Shown here: one piece after another, positions 13,436-28,669 of the stretch
Numbering within the stretch: position 1 is the stretch's first letter
How the letters are laid out: the number at the start of each line of letters is the position of its first letter
Assembly (NCBI GenBank): GCA_025266875.1
Contig: JALLLT010000021.1
Coordinates: 682,001 to 746,000 of the forward strand
DNA from: Fennellomyces sp. T-0311
Lineage: Eukaryota; Mucoromycota; Mucoromycetes; Mucorales; Lichtheimiaceae
Direction: 5' to 3'
DNA: 64,000 bases
Position numbers and translations under genes: made by a program
Notes under the pieces: generated by a model
Told to the model about the DNA's origin: nothing
Database searches by the model: none
What the model saw: only the letters and a program-made list of their open reading frames with translations

Positions 13436-14999
13436 AAAGATATGATGCTTTCACTCATTTCCACTGTGATCCGAAGCTGTCCAAAATGTCTATCGGACTG
13501 GGGACGCTAGTCAGGAGAGGGTGAGAGCAGTAGACTTGTTGCGAGGCCGAAAGAAATAATTTTTACAGACTCAAATAATGTCTTCAACGTTAAAGACTTT
13601 TGCCAATTGTTTAGGGACTCAATATCACGTTTATTCTTTACAGATCATCTTTGTACGATGGCGCCTGACTTTGAGACTTCGCATAAAAAGCACCCAGTTA
13701 TTTTATTTGGTATATTGGCTATAAATGGAATGGAATGCTTAGTGGGCGGAATTGTTATGTTACACGCGCGCGCAATCAAAGAAATCATTGTGACTGGAAC
13801 CGACTTCTTGGGTATCTTTTACGCTTTCGTTCAAAAAAAAATCTCCCTTCGAGAGTAAACTCATTTCAAATGACGCAGCATTGCATGGACAGTAGATCTT
13901 GTCCGATCAAACGAAGTGATGTGTAATGTAGGAATACACAGACAGTTAGTAACATTGTGCTAATCGGTAAATCCCTAATAGCTAGAGCGAACCACTGCAG
14001 CGTGCAGTCTGCGAAAGCGCGTTAACTTCTTGATAGCGTGGCGATCCATAGGATCATTTGAGTTCATATTACCAACTGTATGCTTGTTAGTAGTTTATGA
14101 TGAAAGCAATGGTAGGTTCCGCCTAACTTACGTGTAGTAGCACTATCAACTCAAAAGGCGGAATGTTATGCTGGTATCGTTGAACAGATGCGTCCCCCTT
14201 CTCTTACTTCTGTACCAAGGTTTGAGTCAACATTACTTTTACATCCTCTGCTAACATCCTGATGGCTCAATTCCCATAGGGGGACGGCGCTTCTTTAAGA
14301 TATGATCACGGCGTGGGCTGTTCTACCATGCTACTTTATGCGGATCATTTCAGACGACCATACACCGCCCTTTTCCGTTTTCGATCGTGGCGGATGTAAC
14401 CGGATTTAACCGCTGTTGGGATTCTCGTTTAATAACAAAAATAAAAAGCTCTAAAAATCTCGAATGTACCGGACCGAGTAGGTAGAAATCGCGTAAGTAT
14501 AAACAAACAGGCTCCTTTTATGGCTAGCTATTTTTGCCACTTATTTCTGTTGGCGGGCCAGACGTCCAGCGATCGAAAAATACATCGAGCCTCGCCCTAA
14601 TAAGTGATGATCAGTGTATGTTACTAAGCCCAGTGATGACAGACTAAAGTAGTGATATGTGGTGATACGCAGATTGTCAATACTAAAGAAGGAGATCTAT
14701 GTGAACACCCCTATCTCCAAAGCCCCTTACTTTATCAGAAGCGTTCGGTTGGGAAAATTCGATACAATATCCGAAAGTGATAGTAGCACAGGCTCTATGT
14801 AAGTCAATGACAAGTACGAAAAGTAATTAGGAGACGGGTTAAAGTAACGTCGCTACCCAAAAAAATCAAAGGCGCTATGCAAAGTTAAACTTTATTTTAC
14901 CATTTTTTAGAACTGCTCGAACGTAACGTGACTCTTCGCCAACCAAAAACTCTCAACTTAATCCACTGAACTTAGCTTTCAAGGACCTAAACTAGTGAC

Positions 15000-15265
15000 A
15001 TGTTAAAGTACCAGGGTTTATGTAATATTCAGCATCAGTCTTTTGTTCCTTGATCGCCTTTGACGTTTCCATACCAATATTAACCAGTTCGGAAGAAGAG
15101 ATGACGCCTCGATTACGGTTCTTGCTTTAAACGTTGTGGCGGTCTCACGTGTACCTTTTTTAGATCAGCTTATTGCGCCTCATTGATATGAAAGACAGAC
15201 TCATCTATAACTACACAGTTCCTCTCCAGGTTCATGCGAAACAATTTCTTCGCATAAGCGGACCC
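15000..15265 (-). pseudogene. Decayed Tc1/mariner-type transposase
   Basis: Two stretches on the minus strand are in different frames and separated by stops. The first (about 15262-15175) reads AYAKKLFRMNLERNCVV then IDESVFHIN, the first-Asp region of DDE transposases of the Tc1/mariner superfamily (V-(F/I)-I-D-E-S-x-F). The second (about 15118-15002) reads NRGVISSSELVNIGMETSK then AIKEQKTDAEYY, matching the 'GAIS..GLVNI' strand that follows in these enzymes. The two parts keep family order and spacing but carry frameshifts and stops, so this is a dead copy. Its termini were not found. Confidence 0.6.
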
Positions 15266-16509
15266 AGCCATCACCCTCCTTGATCTTCCCGAGCTGCTTA
15301 ACTCTTTTTTCAGAATGGAAATCAAATTGCTAAGGAAAGGTTGCATTAGGTTGCCTTAGAGTATTAAGCCGCATTGGGGAAAACTTGAAGCCAACAATCT
15401 TCTCCTATAAATACTCAACTACTTCCTATAACACCAGTGCATGTGAATCACTGGCAAAAGCTTCAATAATTAACATCCGTGCGCTCTTCTTTCAGATCCG
15501 TTATGATCCGACTTCTGCGATTGCTGTCAAAAAAAACAGTCTCCACCTTTATCACATATTCCTTATTAACCAATCTCTGACCAGTACGATACCGAGTGGC
15601 TTAGCCGCAGTATATGCACTGAAGCATTTCTATTAAATAATATCTCCTTATTTTTGATGGTACGCAGAGTATACTCACACTTTTACTTTATCTTCCTCAT
15701 ATACACGTCTTCATTGGCAACGATGGAGCCGCCGTTGAAAAGATGCTGAAGCTAAATTTGTAATATTTTCCAGATAGCTGGCATTATATGAGACAAGCTT
15801 TATCAGCAGTAAACACTATACGTCCACAACCTAAATTATAGGCTGAGGCGAAAGGCTTCCGGCATAATCAAACTATCCTTGTTAAGTTTTCTGTAAGCAT
15901 ATCATTATGGTGCATAAATAAGAGCACCGGTCACATTCCGGATTTCCGATTCATCAAATGATACCTCCGTTTTACTACCTCGCCTTTTAAATATTCGCTC
16001 TCTAATATATTAGTGCTTAAAGGGTAACTGAGAAAACTTATTCGTAAGATAATCGCTACTTACGTACATAGTGCTTTAATCTTTCAGCATAAATATTTTA
16101 TGTGCAGGAACAGAGCTATATACGCTTGGTTTACCTTACCGACTATATTACAATATGTACTTAGAAGCAGTATGACTTGTATATCAAGGCATATAAACGC
16201 GCATAAAAAGAGTTTACCCGTTTCCCACCCCCTAGAATACACTCTGATGTTGTAATGAAAAAAGGTGATAGGTGCCAAAACTGCCATTGCAACTTTTAGT
16301 ATAGATTATCTGTGCTAAACGCTAAGAGTTTGTGGCGTTGATTCTTGAATCTACGTCATTTAAAAAGAGCAACTAGATACATGTAACCATTGATTTTGGA
16401 TAGCCAGCGATGGATGGCAGGATCGACATTATGTTACACCAACTATAATTTAAAAAGGGTTGCTGTGACCAGACTAGCTTCTTTTTCTCCCTGCTCTCTT
16501 CACCGTACT

Positions 16510-18665
16510 ATGGCGACCTTCACCCCTGTTCAGAAAATCCCTGAAATCGTACAAGGTCTTCGAACAACGTTCGATGATGGTATGTTTAGCATATTGCATC
16601 ATATCCACGTCGACTGATGGCATAGCAGGCTTGACAAAAGACTTGGCATTTCGAAAGCAACAGCTTCAGAAGTTGTTGCGTTTTATGGAAGAGCATACGA
16701 CAGATATAGAAGATGTTTTGTACAAGGATCTCCACAAGCACCAGCTCGAAAGCGTCACTGCCGAGGTTGCACCTGTTGTCGACGAATGCAAGTACATGAT
16801 CAAGGTACGCGAGATTGATTAGGATTACCCTCAATGTCAACAGGCATGTTGAAAGCTTGATTCCATGTAGAACCTGGAGCGTTTGGCAAAGCCCACATAC
16901 CCCAAAAAGCGCTTCGCAATCAACTCGTCAGACAAAACATTTGTCCGAAAGGAGCCCAAAGGCGTTGCCTTAATCATCGGTCTGTTGAAGCCGAGTATTG
17001 CATATTAGTGATTGACTGACTACTTTTTTGATAGGTGCTTGGAATTATCCAGTATGTTTTAAACATTACAAGTCTCAGTGCATGCATTAACATTGTTGCT
17101 TCACAGATTCACTTGTTGCTTTTGCCCGTTGTTGGTGCAATTGCTGCAGGCAACTGCGCGGTTATAAAGCCTTCGGAGGTTGCAGAACATACGGCTGAAC
17201 TGATTGTCCGCGAGCTTCCAAAGTACCTTGATCCACGTGCGTATGCTGTAGTCAATGGCGGTGTCGTCGAAACGACGGCACTATTAGGTAATGCTTTTTC
17301 CCCTGATTTGGACATTATCAGTGAACGCGTATTTTTTCGTGATCAGAGCAAAAGTTCGACCATATCTTCTACACTGGCAATGGTGCAGTTGGAAGAATCG
17401 TCATGACAGCTGCAGCTAAGCATCTGACGCCTGTCACTCTTGAGCTCGGTGGCAAGTCGCCAGCAATTGTGACAGACTCTGCTGATATTGAATTGACAGC
17501 CAGCCGGCTCTTGTGGGGCAAGTACTATAACTGTGGACAAACCTGTGTAAGTACGCTTTCTGGTTGTCGACACTTCCACTAACACCCCGTCATCTTTTGT
17601 ACAGGTTGCGCCAGATTATGTGCTCGTCGCGCAAGACAAGCATGAGCAGCTGATTGAAGCCTTCCGCAAGGTCGTCAAGGAGTATTTTGGCGAGAATCCC
17701 CAGGATTCCGAATCCCTTGGACGTATTATTAACGTGCGTCAGTTCGACCGTCTTACAAAAATTTTGGATTCAACTGATCCCGCCAAAGTTGTTATTGGCG
17801 GCAAAAGCGATAGGGAGAACTTGTATATCGCTCCCACGGTTGTGAGTCCTGTTGATGCAGACGATGCTCAGCTCATGCAAAATGAAATTTTTGGTAAAGC
17901 GCTGGTATTACAAAGCACGTGCTTGGCTAATCACAGGAGTTTAATTTCCTGTAGGCCCAATCCTTCCTGTTGTGCCAGTGAAGGATCTCAAAGAAGCTGT
18001 GGGCATTATCAATTCAAAGTAAGCATTCATGGTACTACCATGCCCTTGTTCACAAACTAATCGATGGTCACCACGATAACAGAGACAAGCCTTTAGCGAT
18101 GTACATTTTCGCTAGCAAGAGCAGCGATTACAACTACAGTACGTAGCTCTGAGCTTTTGCTTGCCTCCCACGTTGCTAATCCGGTATTTACTATTTAGTC
18201 ATGGACAAGACTAATTCTGGTGGCACGTTGGTCAATGACACACTAATGCACCTGGTTCGTGTTTTCAAAAAACAGCAAGTAACACGCGTACTGACCATTT
18301 ATATCTAGCAAGAGATGTCGTTACCTTTTGGTGGCATCGGCGCTAGCGGAATGGGTAATTATAAAACAGATCATTTGACTTATTTACTCACAAGCGATGA
18401 TATAGGTAACTACCATGGAGACAGATCCTTTGATACGTTCACCCATGAACGCTCCACGATGATTAAGTCGACTGCACTTGAATCACTCATGAAGGTCCGA
18501 TATCCTCCTTATGATTCCAATAAGAAGCACCTCATGTCTGTGATGGTTTTTGGTCTCCCAGCCTCGGCCGGTGCTAAAATTAAGACAGTCGCTACCGTAT
18601 GTGGTGCTGCTTGGAATATCTTTTTCTCAAGCAAGGAACAGAAAAAGCAGGATAGCAAGCTTTAA
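16510..18665 (+). CDS. Fatty-aldehyde-type aldehyde dehydrogenase (ALDH3-like)
   Basis: Twelve exons: 16510-16579, 16629-16804, 16871-16979, 17035-17051, 17107-17287, 17347-17546, 17605-17893, 17955-18018, 18083-18138, 18199-18254, 18309-18354, 18406-18665; 507 residues. All joins keep phase. Exon 4 is a 17-nt microexon encoding the middle of GAWNYP, the conserved cofactor-binding motif. Other family signatures are [22 protein letters not shown] (general base near Glu217), NCGQTC (catalytic Cys near 251) and [16 protein letters not shown]. It should oxidise medium- or long-chain aldehydes to acids with NAD(P)+. The C-terminus (about 470-507) has a hydrophobic [14 protein letters not shown]...AAWNIFF segment before a Lys-rich end, resembling the membrane anchor of ALDH3A2-type enzymes, so an ER or peroxisomal membrane site is plausible. 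The intron 18355-18405 is 51 nt, in frame and free of stops, so its retention would add 17 residues. Confidence 0.92.
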
Positions 18666-18938
18666 TTGATCTTTTTCCGAAATTCTTCGCTTTGAGCTCT
18701 ATCATACGATATCCGTATAATTAATCAATCTTCATATTCATAGTTACCAAGTTTCTTATTCACTTATCCTATCAGACTTAATAAGATGATTATGGGTTTT
18801 TATCTTTGTATTCAAAAATCACTATGTTTCTATTGCCAACGTACTTGCGGTTGAGTAACAATAACGGACCAAAAGGCAATTCGAGTATTTATATGTAAAT
18901 GGGTAATATAGCAGTATTATTAACCACGGTCTGTAAGA

Positions 18939-21650
<2,712 letters not shown>

Positions 21651-21817
21651 CATAAGTGCATTACAATAAAAAGAACGTGATAAACGGATATGGCCATAAT
21701 AAGTAAAGTATAGTGAAAACAGATAAGGATATATAATAAACGTTCTCATGTATATATACGGTCATAAAGAGTGAAAAAAAATAATGCATAATTATGTTCT
21801 CTGAGCCAGCAGAGCTT

Positions 21818-23342
21818 TTACCATACAGCTGAGCGCTTTGTTTGCATTCTCCGAGGATGTGGAGGTGGATGGATAACCATAGGTGCAGTCGTGGATGTTC
21901 CAGATCGCTGAGACTGTTGAGATGATGCAAGTTGCATCATAGCAACAGCTGCATCTACTTCACCGATATCCTTATTGCGTCCTACAATACTACGGATCGG
22001 TGGAAGCCGGATGCCGCCCTCATTTACTGATGATGGTGTTGTGATTATATCATCGTCTTGCTCTGACATTCGCCGTCGATCGTCCAACTCTGACATCCGC
22101 CGCCGATCATCCAAGGGCGGCGTTGTGTTTCGATGAACAGAAAAAGACCATGATCGTCGTGATGGGGTATTCAGAGGAGGTAGTGGCGTATCCATACTAA
22201 ATCTCCGTGGAGCCTTGTTTGTTGTTGATGGAGGTAAGTATTGGTAGTAGAGTGAAGACGGTGGTCGTGACTCAAAATACGATGGCGGTGGGGGTGGAGG
22301 AGGGGCCCAATACCAGCTGACAGAAGTAGGAGGTGAATGATGTGGTGATCGTTGAAGTTTTCCGACACTGCTGCTTCCACTGCTTACAGTATCATTGTCA
22401 TCTTGGACACTTGACATTTTGCGCTTGCGTGATCCCGACCTATTTTACCGAGTCAGTATTCTTTTTATGCAAATCGAAAAATTAAAGCTTACATTTGTAC
22501 ACGATGTTCTTTACGAATTCGCAATCGTACACCTTGATCTGAAAAAGAACGTGAAAGAAAAGTAGATTCAAGCATGCCAGGAAACGCCTTGGTTGAGTAC
22601 ACCGTAAGGATATCCGAGATGATGGATTTAAGGCTGATGACACCTTGACTAAATAAATAAAAAAAATATGTAAGATGCATGACGCGCCTTTCCTGATGAA
22701 TTCATGCACGTACGTAGTGATTTCAAATAAGGTAAATCTTAACCGAAATTGGCCTTCAATGCGTACGGATAAATCACCGAAAACAAAGAAACCGCCATCT
22801 AATAGCACCGGTTCAGAGCCATTTCATAACAATAGAATCTGTATAAGCCAGAGTTTTACTTACCGTTGTTGTCGTAATCTTTCAGTTTGTACATTGACGA
22901 AACAGTTTGTCCTGCAAGACCACTCATGCATGAATTGTCGGGTGAATCAGGACGAATCAAGCTGGCGCCCATAAAAAAGTACGGATTTTGAAGGAAATCT
23001 CTGTAATGTGACTCTAAGATCAGTATGAGAACAAACTAACTACATATATTAAACAACTTGCTGTGTTTCTCGTGGCGTTGCATCTTCAAGTTTAATTTGG
23101 AGAATAGGTGGTGGATCAACAGGGCGACGATCCCGTTCATTAGTCGCACTTATGCGAGCTTGAACAGGCTGTTGCCTTATTGCTAATGAGAACCGACTTG
23201 AACAAAAATAAAGTATCCGTTAATACACACGGCTTGCAGATATATTAAAAAATAGAAGGCAAGTGAACCTTGGAAGTGTTGGTAAATGAGAACACGCAGC
23301 GATATACTCGTAATTATGTAGAGCTGAATTTCTTGTTGACAT
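21818..23342 (-). CDS. Velvet-domain transcription regulator (VosA/VelC-like)
   Basis: Six minus-strand exons (23342-23269, 23196-23055, 23011-22864, 22798-22714, 22648-22493, 22439-21818) give about 408 residues. The velvet domain spans about 25-205. It includes [84 protein letters not shown] and [22 protein letters not shown] followed by [12 protein letters not shown] is closest to the VosA/VelC/VelB branch. A basic GSRKRK stretch just after it could be a nuclear signal. The rest (about 215-408) is Pro/Ser-rich with a tandem LDDRRRMSE repeat, and looks disordered. Velvet proteins bind DNA through an NF-kB-like fold and couple development, sporulation and light response. The first donor is GTTCAC, unusual but forced by phase. 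The end of exon 2 is uncertain by one codon. Confidence 0.9.
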
Positions 23343-24840
23343 GATGTCTAGAAGAAAGAGTAATAGAAAAGAATATCTAGAAAAAAGAAAATTCAAATCA
23401 CCCGGGTACAGTTGCGGCTTTATTGAAGTTCCTCGTTTTTTTTGTATGGGATATTTATAGCGTGAGAGGTTTGCAAAAGGGAAAAACGACCTGGTTTTCT
23501 GCGGGCAATGTCTCGGTATGCTTTTAATATTAACTGATACCGGTGCTTTGGACCGACGCGAATTCCTTTCGCCCGCCACTTCATGGCTTAATATACTATG
23601 AGTAAGGATCAATACAGAACTTCATCGAAAAAAAAAGTTCTCATACTGGTGATATGGAAAAAGTAAAACCTATTAAGAAGTTTAATTGTTAATCAAGCTA
23701 TCTGTTGTTCAGGGTGCTATGTCATTGATCACTTTTAATTACTATTCTCAAGTTTTCAGACCGGGAAAACTATACTGGCGTACCTGGATAAGCTAGGTAG
23801 GTTCGATCACAAATTTTTATGTTGGCCCTGGTTTACGGTAAAGAAACAAAAACGCGGAGGTCCGGGATCGAAATGGATAAAGCTCAAGCTTTTCATGGAT
23901 TCGATCATCTTACATAGGCCATGTTTGCATAAACCATGTCATTATATTAGTGTTTTACCCGTAAGTTTTGCCGATAATGGGCAGTGCCTGGGCGATAAAT
24001 GAGCGAAACATTCTTTATGCATAGTTTGGCACAGTGATCTAACATAACGATCATTACAAATGATCATGCAAGCTTTCCGAGTTTCTGGTCGCAGTTCTAT
24101 TCCAAAAAATGGAATTTCACGTTTTGCCGTGCTTGTGATAAGGTCTAGTATCGTCATTAAGTGGATGTACCACGTACGTATTCAATGCAGAACCATTTAA
24201 CATTTCTCTGAAAGATAGCCGACGATCGATGTAACTGATTCGATATGTAACGAAGATGCCATCTAGAATTAATGCACGCCTCTACGCTACAAGTAGGGGC
24301 ACTGTGCGTATCAAGTTATCAGCTGTATACGCGCACGTACGTATGTAAATCTGATCTAGTTTTAGGTTTGGCTCGTAGCGGTTAATCAAAACTATAAATA
24401 ACGGATACGCAAGAAAAAGGCTTTCACCATATACTGACGAATGCGCACATTGACGTTATGTATACATGTAGAGATATATATCTCATTTATTTATACGCAC
24501 GTTTACGCTTGTTGGCTGCGATCACTTTACTACTTATATGGCAACACTTGTTGCTTCTTAACGACAGGTGAGGACCGTGGATGCAGTACGTGCCTGTTGA
24601 TGCAAAGCCCGGGTAATGTGCCTGGAAATGGCGTCTTGGCCGTCGTATCCACTAGTAGGGTAGCTTCAACAGCGAAGGCCGTGTGAGTAGGCGTGTCCAT
24701 AGAAGGGCACTATCCAAAATAAACACAGCGCATCTGAAAATAAATTTGCATTGCGAAAAAACGGTGCCGTTCCAGCAACAGACTCATCCTGACCGTTTTC
24801 ATCTCGTCCTTTGCACTAGCCTTCCTCGCACCCGATTACA
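23343..24840. other. Intergenic region, velvet to PKA-R
   Basis: Divergent promoters of the velvet and PKA regulatory-subunit genes. No coding sequence is recognisable. A GGTTCGATC box at 23800-23808 resembles a tRNA B-box, but no cloverleaf could be drawn around it. Confidence 0.6.
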
Positions 24841-26250
24841 ATGACGATTGAAAACAATTTTTCGTTTTCGTACGCAGATGAATACACACAGCTGCTCACG
24901 GACTTGCACACCGATTACTGCCGGGACCAACCTGAAGATGTGCTGCAGTACTGTGCGAACTTTTTCAATCGCAAGCTCGAGGAACAGCGAGCCATGGTTC
25001 GCGAGCAACGCGCACCCATGTTCCAAGGTAAGGAAAAACAGAGATTGGAAGGTGCAGAGAAGGTTTATGTTGACGTGCAATGTTGCGTTGCTTTTGTTGC
25101 TGCTGTATAAAAAGCCAACGAGTTCCACCCTCTTGCGGGCAACGGTACGTCGGATACGCGCAGTTTTCAAGAGCACCTCATGGACAGCGACTCGCACCGG
25201 GAGGACGAGGATATTGACGAGTACGAGGACGACGATGACTTTGATGACGAGGTTCGGGACAAGTTCACGACGGCACCGCTCGCATCGATGCCGCCACCAG
25301 CGTACAACCGCGACCGGCGCACGTCTGTGAGTGCCGAGTCGATGGCACCGACACAGGGGCGCGACTTTGTCAAGCAGGTGATCCCCAAGAACGAGGATCA
25401 GTCTGAACGTATCCGGGCCAGCGTGGGCAACAACTTTCTGTTCAAGAACTTGGACGAGGAGCAGTACCAGGACGTGGTCAACGCCATGGCCGAGAAGCAT
25501 GTCAGCATGGGCGAGACAATCATTGAGCAGGGCGCAGTGGGTGATTACTTTTACGTGGTAGAATCCGGCACGTTCGACTGCTATATCAGCAAGGGTGACG
25601 GACCGCCCACCAAGGTCACCAGCTATGAGGCGGGTGGCAGCTTTGGTGAACTGGCCCTGATGTACAACGCACCTCGTGCCGCCACCATTTTGGCCACGTC
25701 CGACGCCGTCTTGTGGGCACTTGACCGTGTGACCTTCCGCACTATTTTGATGGAGAACACATCCCGGAAACGCCGCATGTATGAGTCCTTCCTCGAGGAA
25801 GTCCTGCTCTTAAAGTCGCTCGAGCCCTATGAGCGCCACAAGATTGCCGATGCTCTCGACACCGTCTACTTTGACCAAGGCGAGACGGTCATGACCGAGG
25901 GCGACGTCGGTGATCGCTTCTATATTATCGAGTCTGGCGATGCCGCATTCTACAAGCTTGGTCCTGACGGCACACAGCAGAAAGTCAACGTGTTCAGCCG
26001 AGGAAGTTATTTTGGAGGTAAGCATCTTCTTTTTTTCCGCTGCACGTGGCCATAACTCATGTTTGCTTGTACTACAGAATTGGCCCTATTAAATGACACG
26101 CCGCGTGCGGCGACTGTCGTTGCACAGAGCCGCTTGAAGTGCGCCACTCTGGGCAAGAAGGCCTTTACTCGTCTGCTTGGTCCCGTCCTGGAGATCTTAA
26201 AACGCAGCTCTGAAAACTACCATGCGATTATCAACCAACAACCACGATAG
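24841..26250 (+). CDS. PKAR: cAMP-dependent protein kinase regulatory subunit
   Basis: Three exons (24841-25027, 25115-26017, 26078-26250) give 420 residues. The N-terminus ([40 protein letters not shown]) is a RIIa-type dimerisation/docking helix pair. An acidic linker (about 90-110) precedes the inhibitor site RRTSVS (about 130-135). Ser133 is phosphorylatable, so this is an RII-like subunit. Two cyclic-nucleotide-binding domains follow, with phosphate-binding cassettes [15 protein letters not shown] and [15 protein letters not shown]. The second cassette is split by the last intron, which confirms the join. It holds the PKA catalytic subunit inactive until cAMP binds, controlling growth, dimorphism and germination in fungi. 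Exon 1 ends FQ-G/A at GTAAGG. The open frame beyond that donor is not part of the protein. Confidence 0.97.
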
Positions 26251-26918
26251 ATTCCCCCTCCTACAACTCACAACACGCAACTAAAAAAAATGTCATTCCT
26301 CTTTTTTTTTCCTTATCCTAAAACCGATCTCCCCGCTTTGGTTCTCCTTGTTCTCTCACTCAAAGTTTTGCGTCCTAACATATAGGCCGCTTGATTAAAA
26401 CATTCTCTTTAGACGTTTATATATCTATTCTACCATCATGCAATGCACTCATTAAGTTACCTTTCGATTGCTCTCCTGAGAACCATGCGTTGTCTCTCCT
26501 ACCATCCTATCTCCATTACCACTAGTAGTTAGCTAGACACACCATTCTACACTTCGAAGGCTCCAGCAACTCACCCTGTATGCAGGGTTCAAGCAAGTAT
26601 GAAAAAAAACGAGAAAAGAAAGATAAAGTTTCTTGATTCACTTTGGAAACTGGATAATGTAGACAGGCAACACATTGAAGTTGCCGTAGGAACAGATTTT
26701 TATATATCCCCATGGCAACATCAAAGAAAAGGAAGAGATATTCGAGGACGATGGCACTTTTGAAAGTAAGGGGTGGAATGGGGTGGGGAGAGGCCAACTC
26801 CGGACCCATTTCTTCTTGTGCATCAAGCCCCTCCCCCTTTCTATGGGTTTAAACAAAAAGTCAGGTCCAGGAGTGACATTTGGTCTTTCTCTCTTTCTTT
26901 TTACTTTTCCCTTTAGTC
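26251..26918. other. PKA-R 3' region and septin promoter
   Basis: Pyrimidine-rich and non-coding. CTTTAG immediately before the septin ATG (26919) looks like a splice acceptor, so the septin mRNA may have an intron in its 5' leader; no donor could be fixed. Confidence 0.45.
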
Positions 26919-28439
26919 ATGACCGTCTCTTCGCCCACAGAGGTCGCACCTCCACCTCCACCTGTGCCAATCACTTCTACTGGCACAGGCATTGCCAATC
27001 TGCCCAACCAACGTCACAAGATTGTTGCGAAAAATGGCGCCAACTTCACGCTGATGGTTTGCGGTAAGGAAGAGGAACAAGAGCTTGGCAGGCTCGTGGA
27101 TAAAGTGTTTACGTTGCTACGCTACTAGGCGAGTCGGGCGTTGGCAAGACAACGTTTGTCAATACGTTGTTTACATCCACCATCAAGGAGCCCAAGAACC
27201 TCAGTAAGCGTCGATTGCGTCCACCAAACAAGACTGTCCAGATCCAGATCACTAAGGCCGGTAAGTGAGAAAGCACACTACATAGAGCGCGGTGGCCGGC
27301 ACACGTTAATTAAGCATGACTTTATATATAAAAACACAACAGAATTGGAGGAAAAAATGTTTAAGGTCAAACTGACCATTATTGATACACCTGGATTCGG
27401 CGACTATGTGAACAACCGCCACAGCTGGATCCCCATTGTCGACTTTATCGATGACCAGCACGAGAAGTACATGAGACAGGAGCAGCAGCCCTGCCGTGAA
27501 GGCGTGGTGGATATGCGTGTGCATGCGTGCTTGTACTTCATCAAGCCAACTGGACACACCTTGTCCCCATTGGATATCGAAGTCATGAAGCGACTGGGAT
27601 CCCGCGTCAACCTCATTCCAGTGATTGCAAAGGCGGATACTCTGACACCGGCTGATCTGGCCAAATTCAAGCAGAACGTAAGTCTCTTTCCCCCGCCGCA
27701 TAAGCTCCCTTTTTTGCGCTCTCCTTTTAGGGGCCCCTATTCACCCTGTAACTACCCGCGGGTTTTCTTCCTTCTGCCCCTTAGATTCGAGATGTCATCT
27801 CAGCTCAAGAGATTCAAGTTTATTCGTGCCCCATCGAAAGTGAAGACGAGACCACCACGAAACGCAATGCCAACATTATGGCTGCGCTGCCCTTCGCGGT
27901 GATCGGGTCGACTGAAGATGTCATGACGCTCGACGGCCGACGCGTCAAGGGTCGCCAATATAGTTGGGGCTGCGCTGAAGTCGAGAACGACGACCACTGC
28001 GACTTTCGAAAGCTGCGCAGCCTATTGATCCGAACCCATATGCTGGATCTGATCACCACGACGGAAGAGCTCCACTACGAGAACTATCGCCAGGCACAGA
28101 TGGAGACTCGAAAGTTCGGCGATCCTCGGTAAGCGAGAGATGGGGAGAGAGAGAGAGTGTGTGTGTGTCGTGACATGTGGCTGACTCCTGAGGCACAGAT
28201 CGCAGCCCACCGAGAATGCCAAATTTAAGGAAGAGGAGGAGATGTTACGCAAACGCTTCACCGAGCAAGTCAAGTCAGAGGAGTCTCGATTCCGCAAATG
28301 GGAGCAGCAGCTGCTCAGCGAGAGAGACCGTCTGCACAAGGAGCTGGAGCAGCAGAGCGAGCGTGTCAAAGAGTTGCAGAACGAGCTGGATGCGTACTAC
28401 TACAGCCATCACAACTCGCCAAGATCGGTTCGAAAATAG
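26919..28439 (+). CDS. CDC12: Septin, Cdc12-type
   Basis: Five exons (26919-27063, 27129-27260, 27343-27677, 27785-28128, 28199-28439) give 398 residues. After a short Pro-rich N-terminus comes the septin GTPase. It shows GESGVGKT (P-loop, residues 49-56, split after the first Gly by intron 1), DTPGFGD (G3) and AKADTLT (G4). The septin unique element around GRQYSWGCAEVEN and RTHMLDLITTTEELHYENYR follow. Residues 320-385 form a C-terminal coiled coil (EEEEMLRKRFTEQVKSEESR onward). WIPIVDFIDDQHEKYMRQEQ and LYFIKPTGHTLSPLDIE fit the Cdc12/AspC branch better than Cdc3, Cdc10 or Cdc11. Septins form hetero-oligomeric filaments at septa, hyphal branches and spore formation sites. Intron 4 contains a short (GT)n run. 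Confidence 0.95.
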
Positions 28440-28669
28440 TCTAATTGCCACCTAGTAACATAGTCATACGCGACTCTCCATAATCACCTCTTCTCGTCTT
28501 TTCTTCTGTGTCCCTGCTCGCTTTTTTTTCCATAATTTATAAACGACTCTGGCCTATTACCTTCTTACGCATGAGTTACACGAGGAATGACCGCATCCTC
28601 AGTCCGCCCGCTTCTGCTTGAAAAAAAAAGAGAAATTTTCCAGACCCTGCGCTTGATCTCTCTTCAATC

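Larger units (their letters stand above)
11923..16509. other. Gene-poor region with transposon debris
   Basis: No intact gene. A decayed Tc1/mariner-type transposase lies at about 15.0-15.27 kb and is listed separately. On the minus strand around 12995-13130, an open fragment containing EEEDRLIDRRKPRPPNLAK ends in a stop and resembles the end of a degraded coding sequence, not identified. A (TCC)n run lies at 13416-13435. The plus-strand frame at about 12272-12472 is Lys-rich and unrecognised. Confidence 0.5.

Noticed and set aside
23800..23808. tRNA gene suggested by a GGTTCGATC box
   Set aside because: No acceptor stem, D-arm or anticodon arm can be drawn around it.
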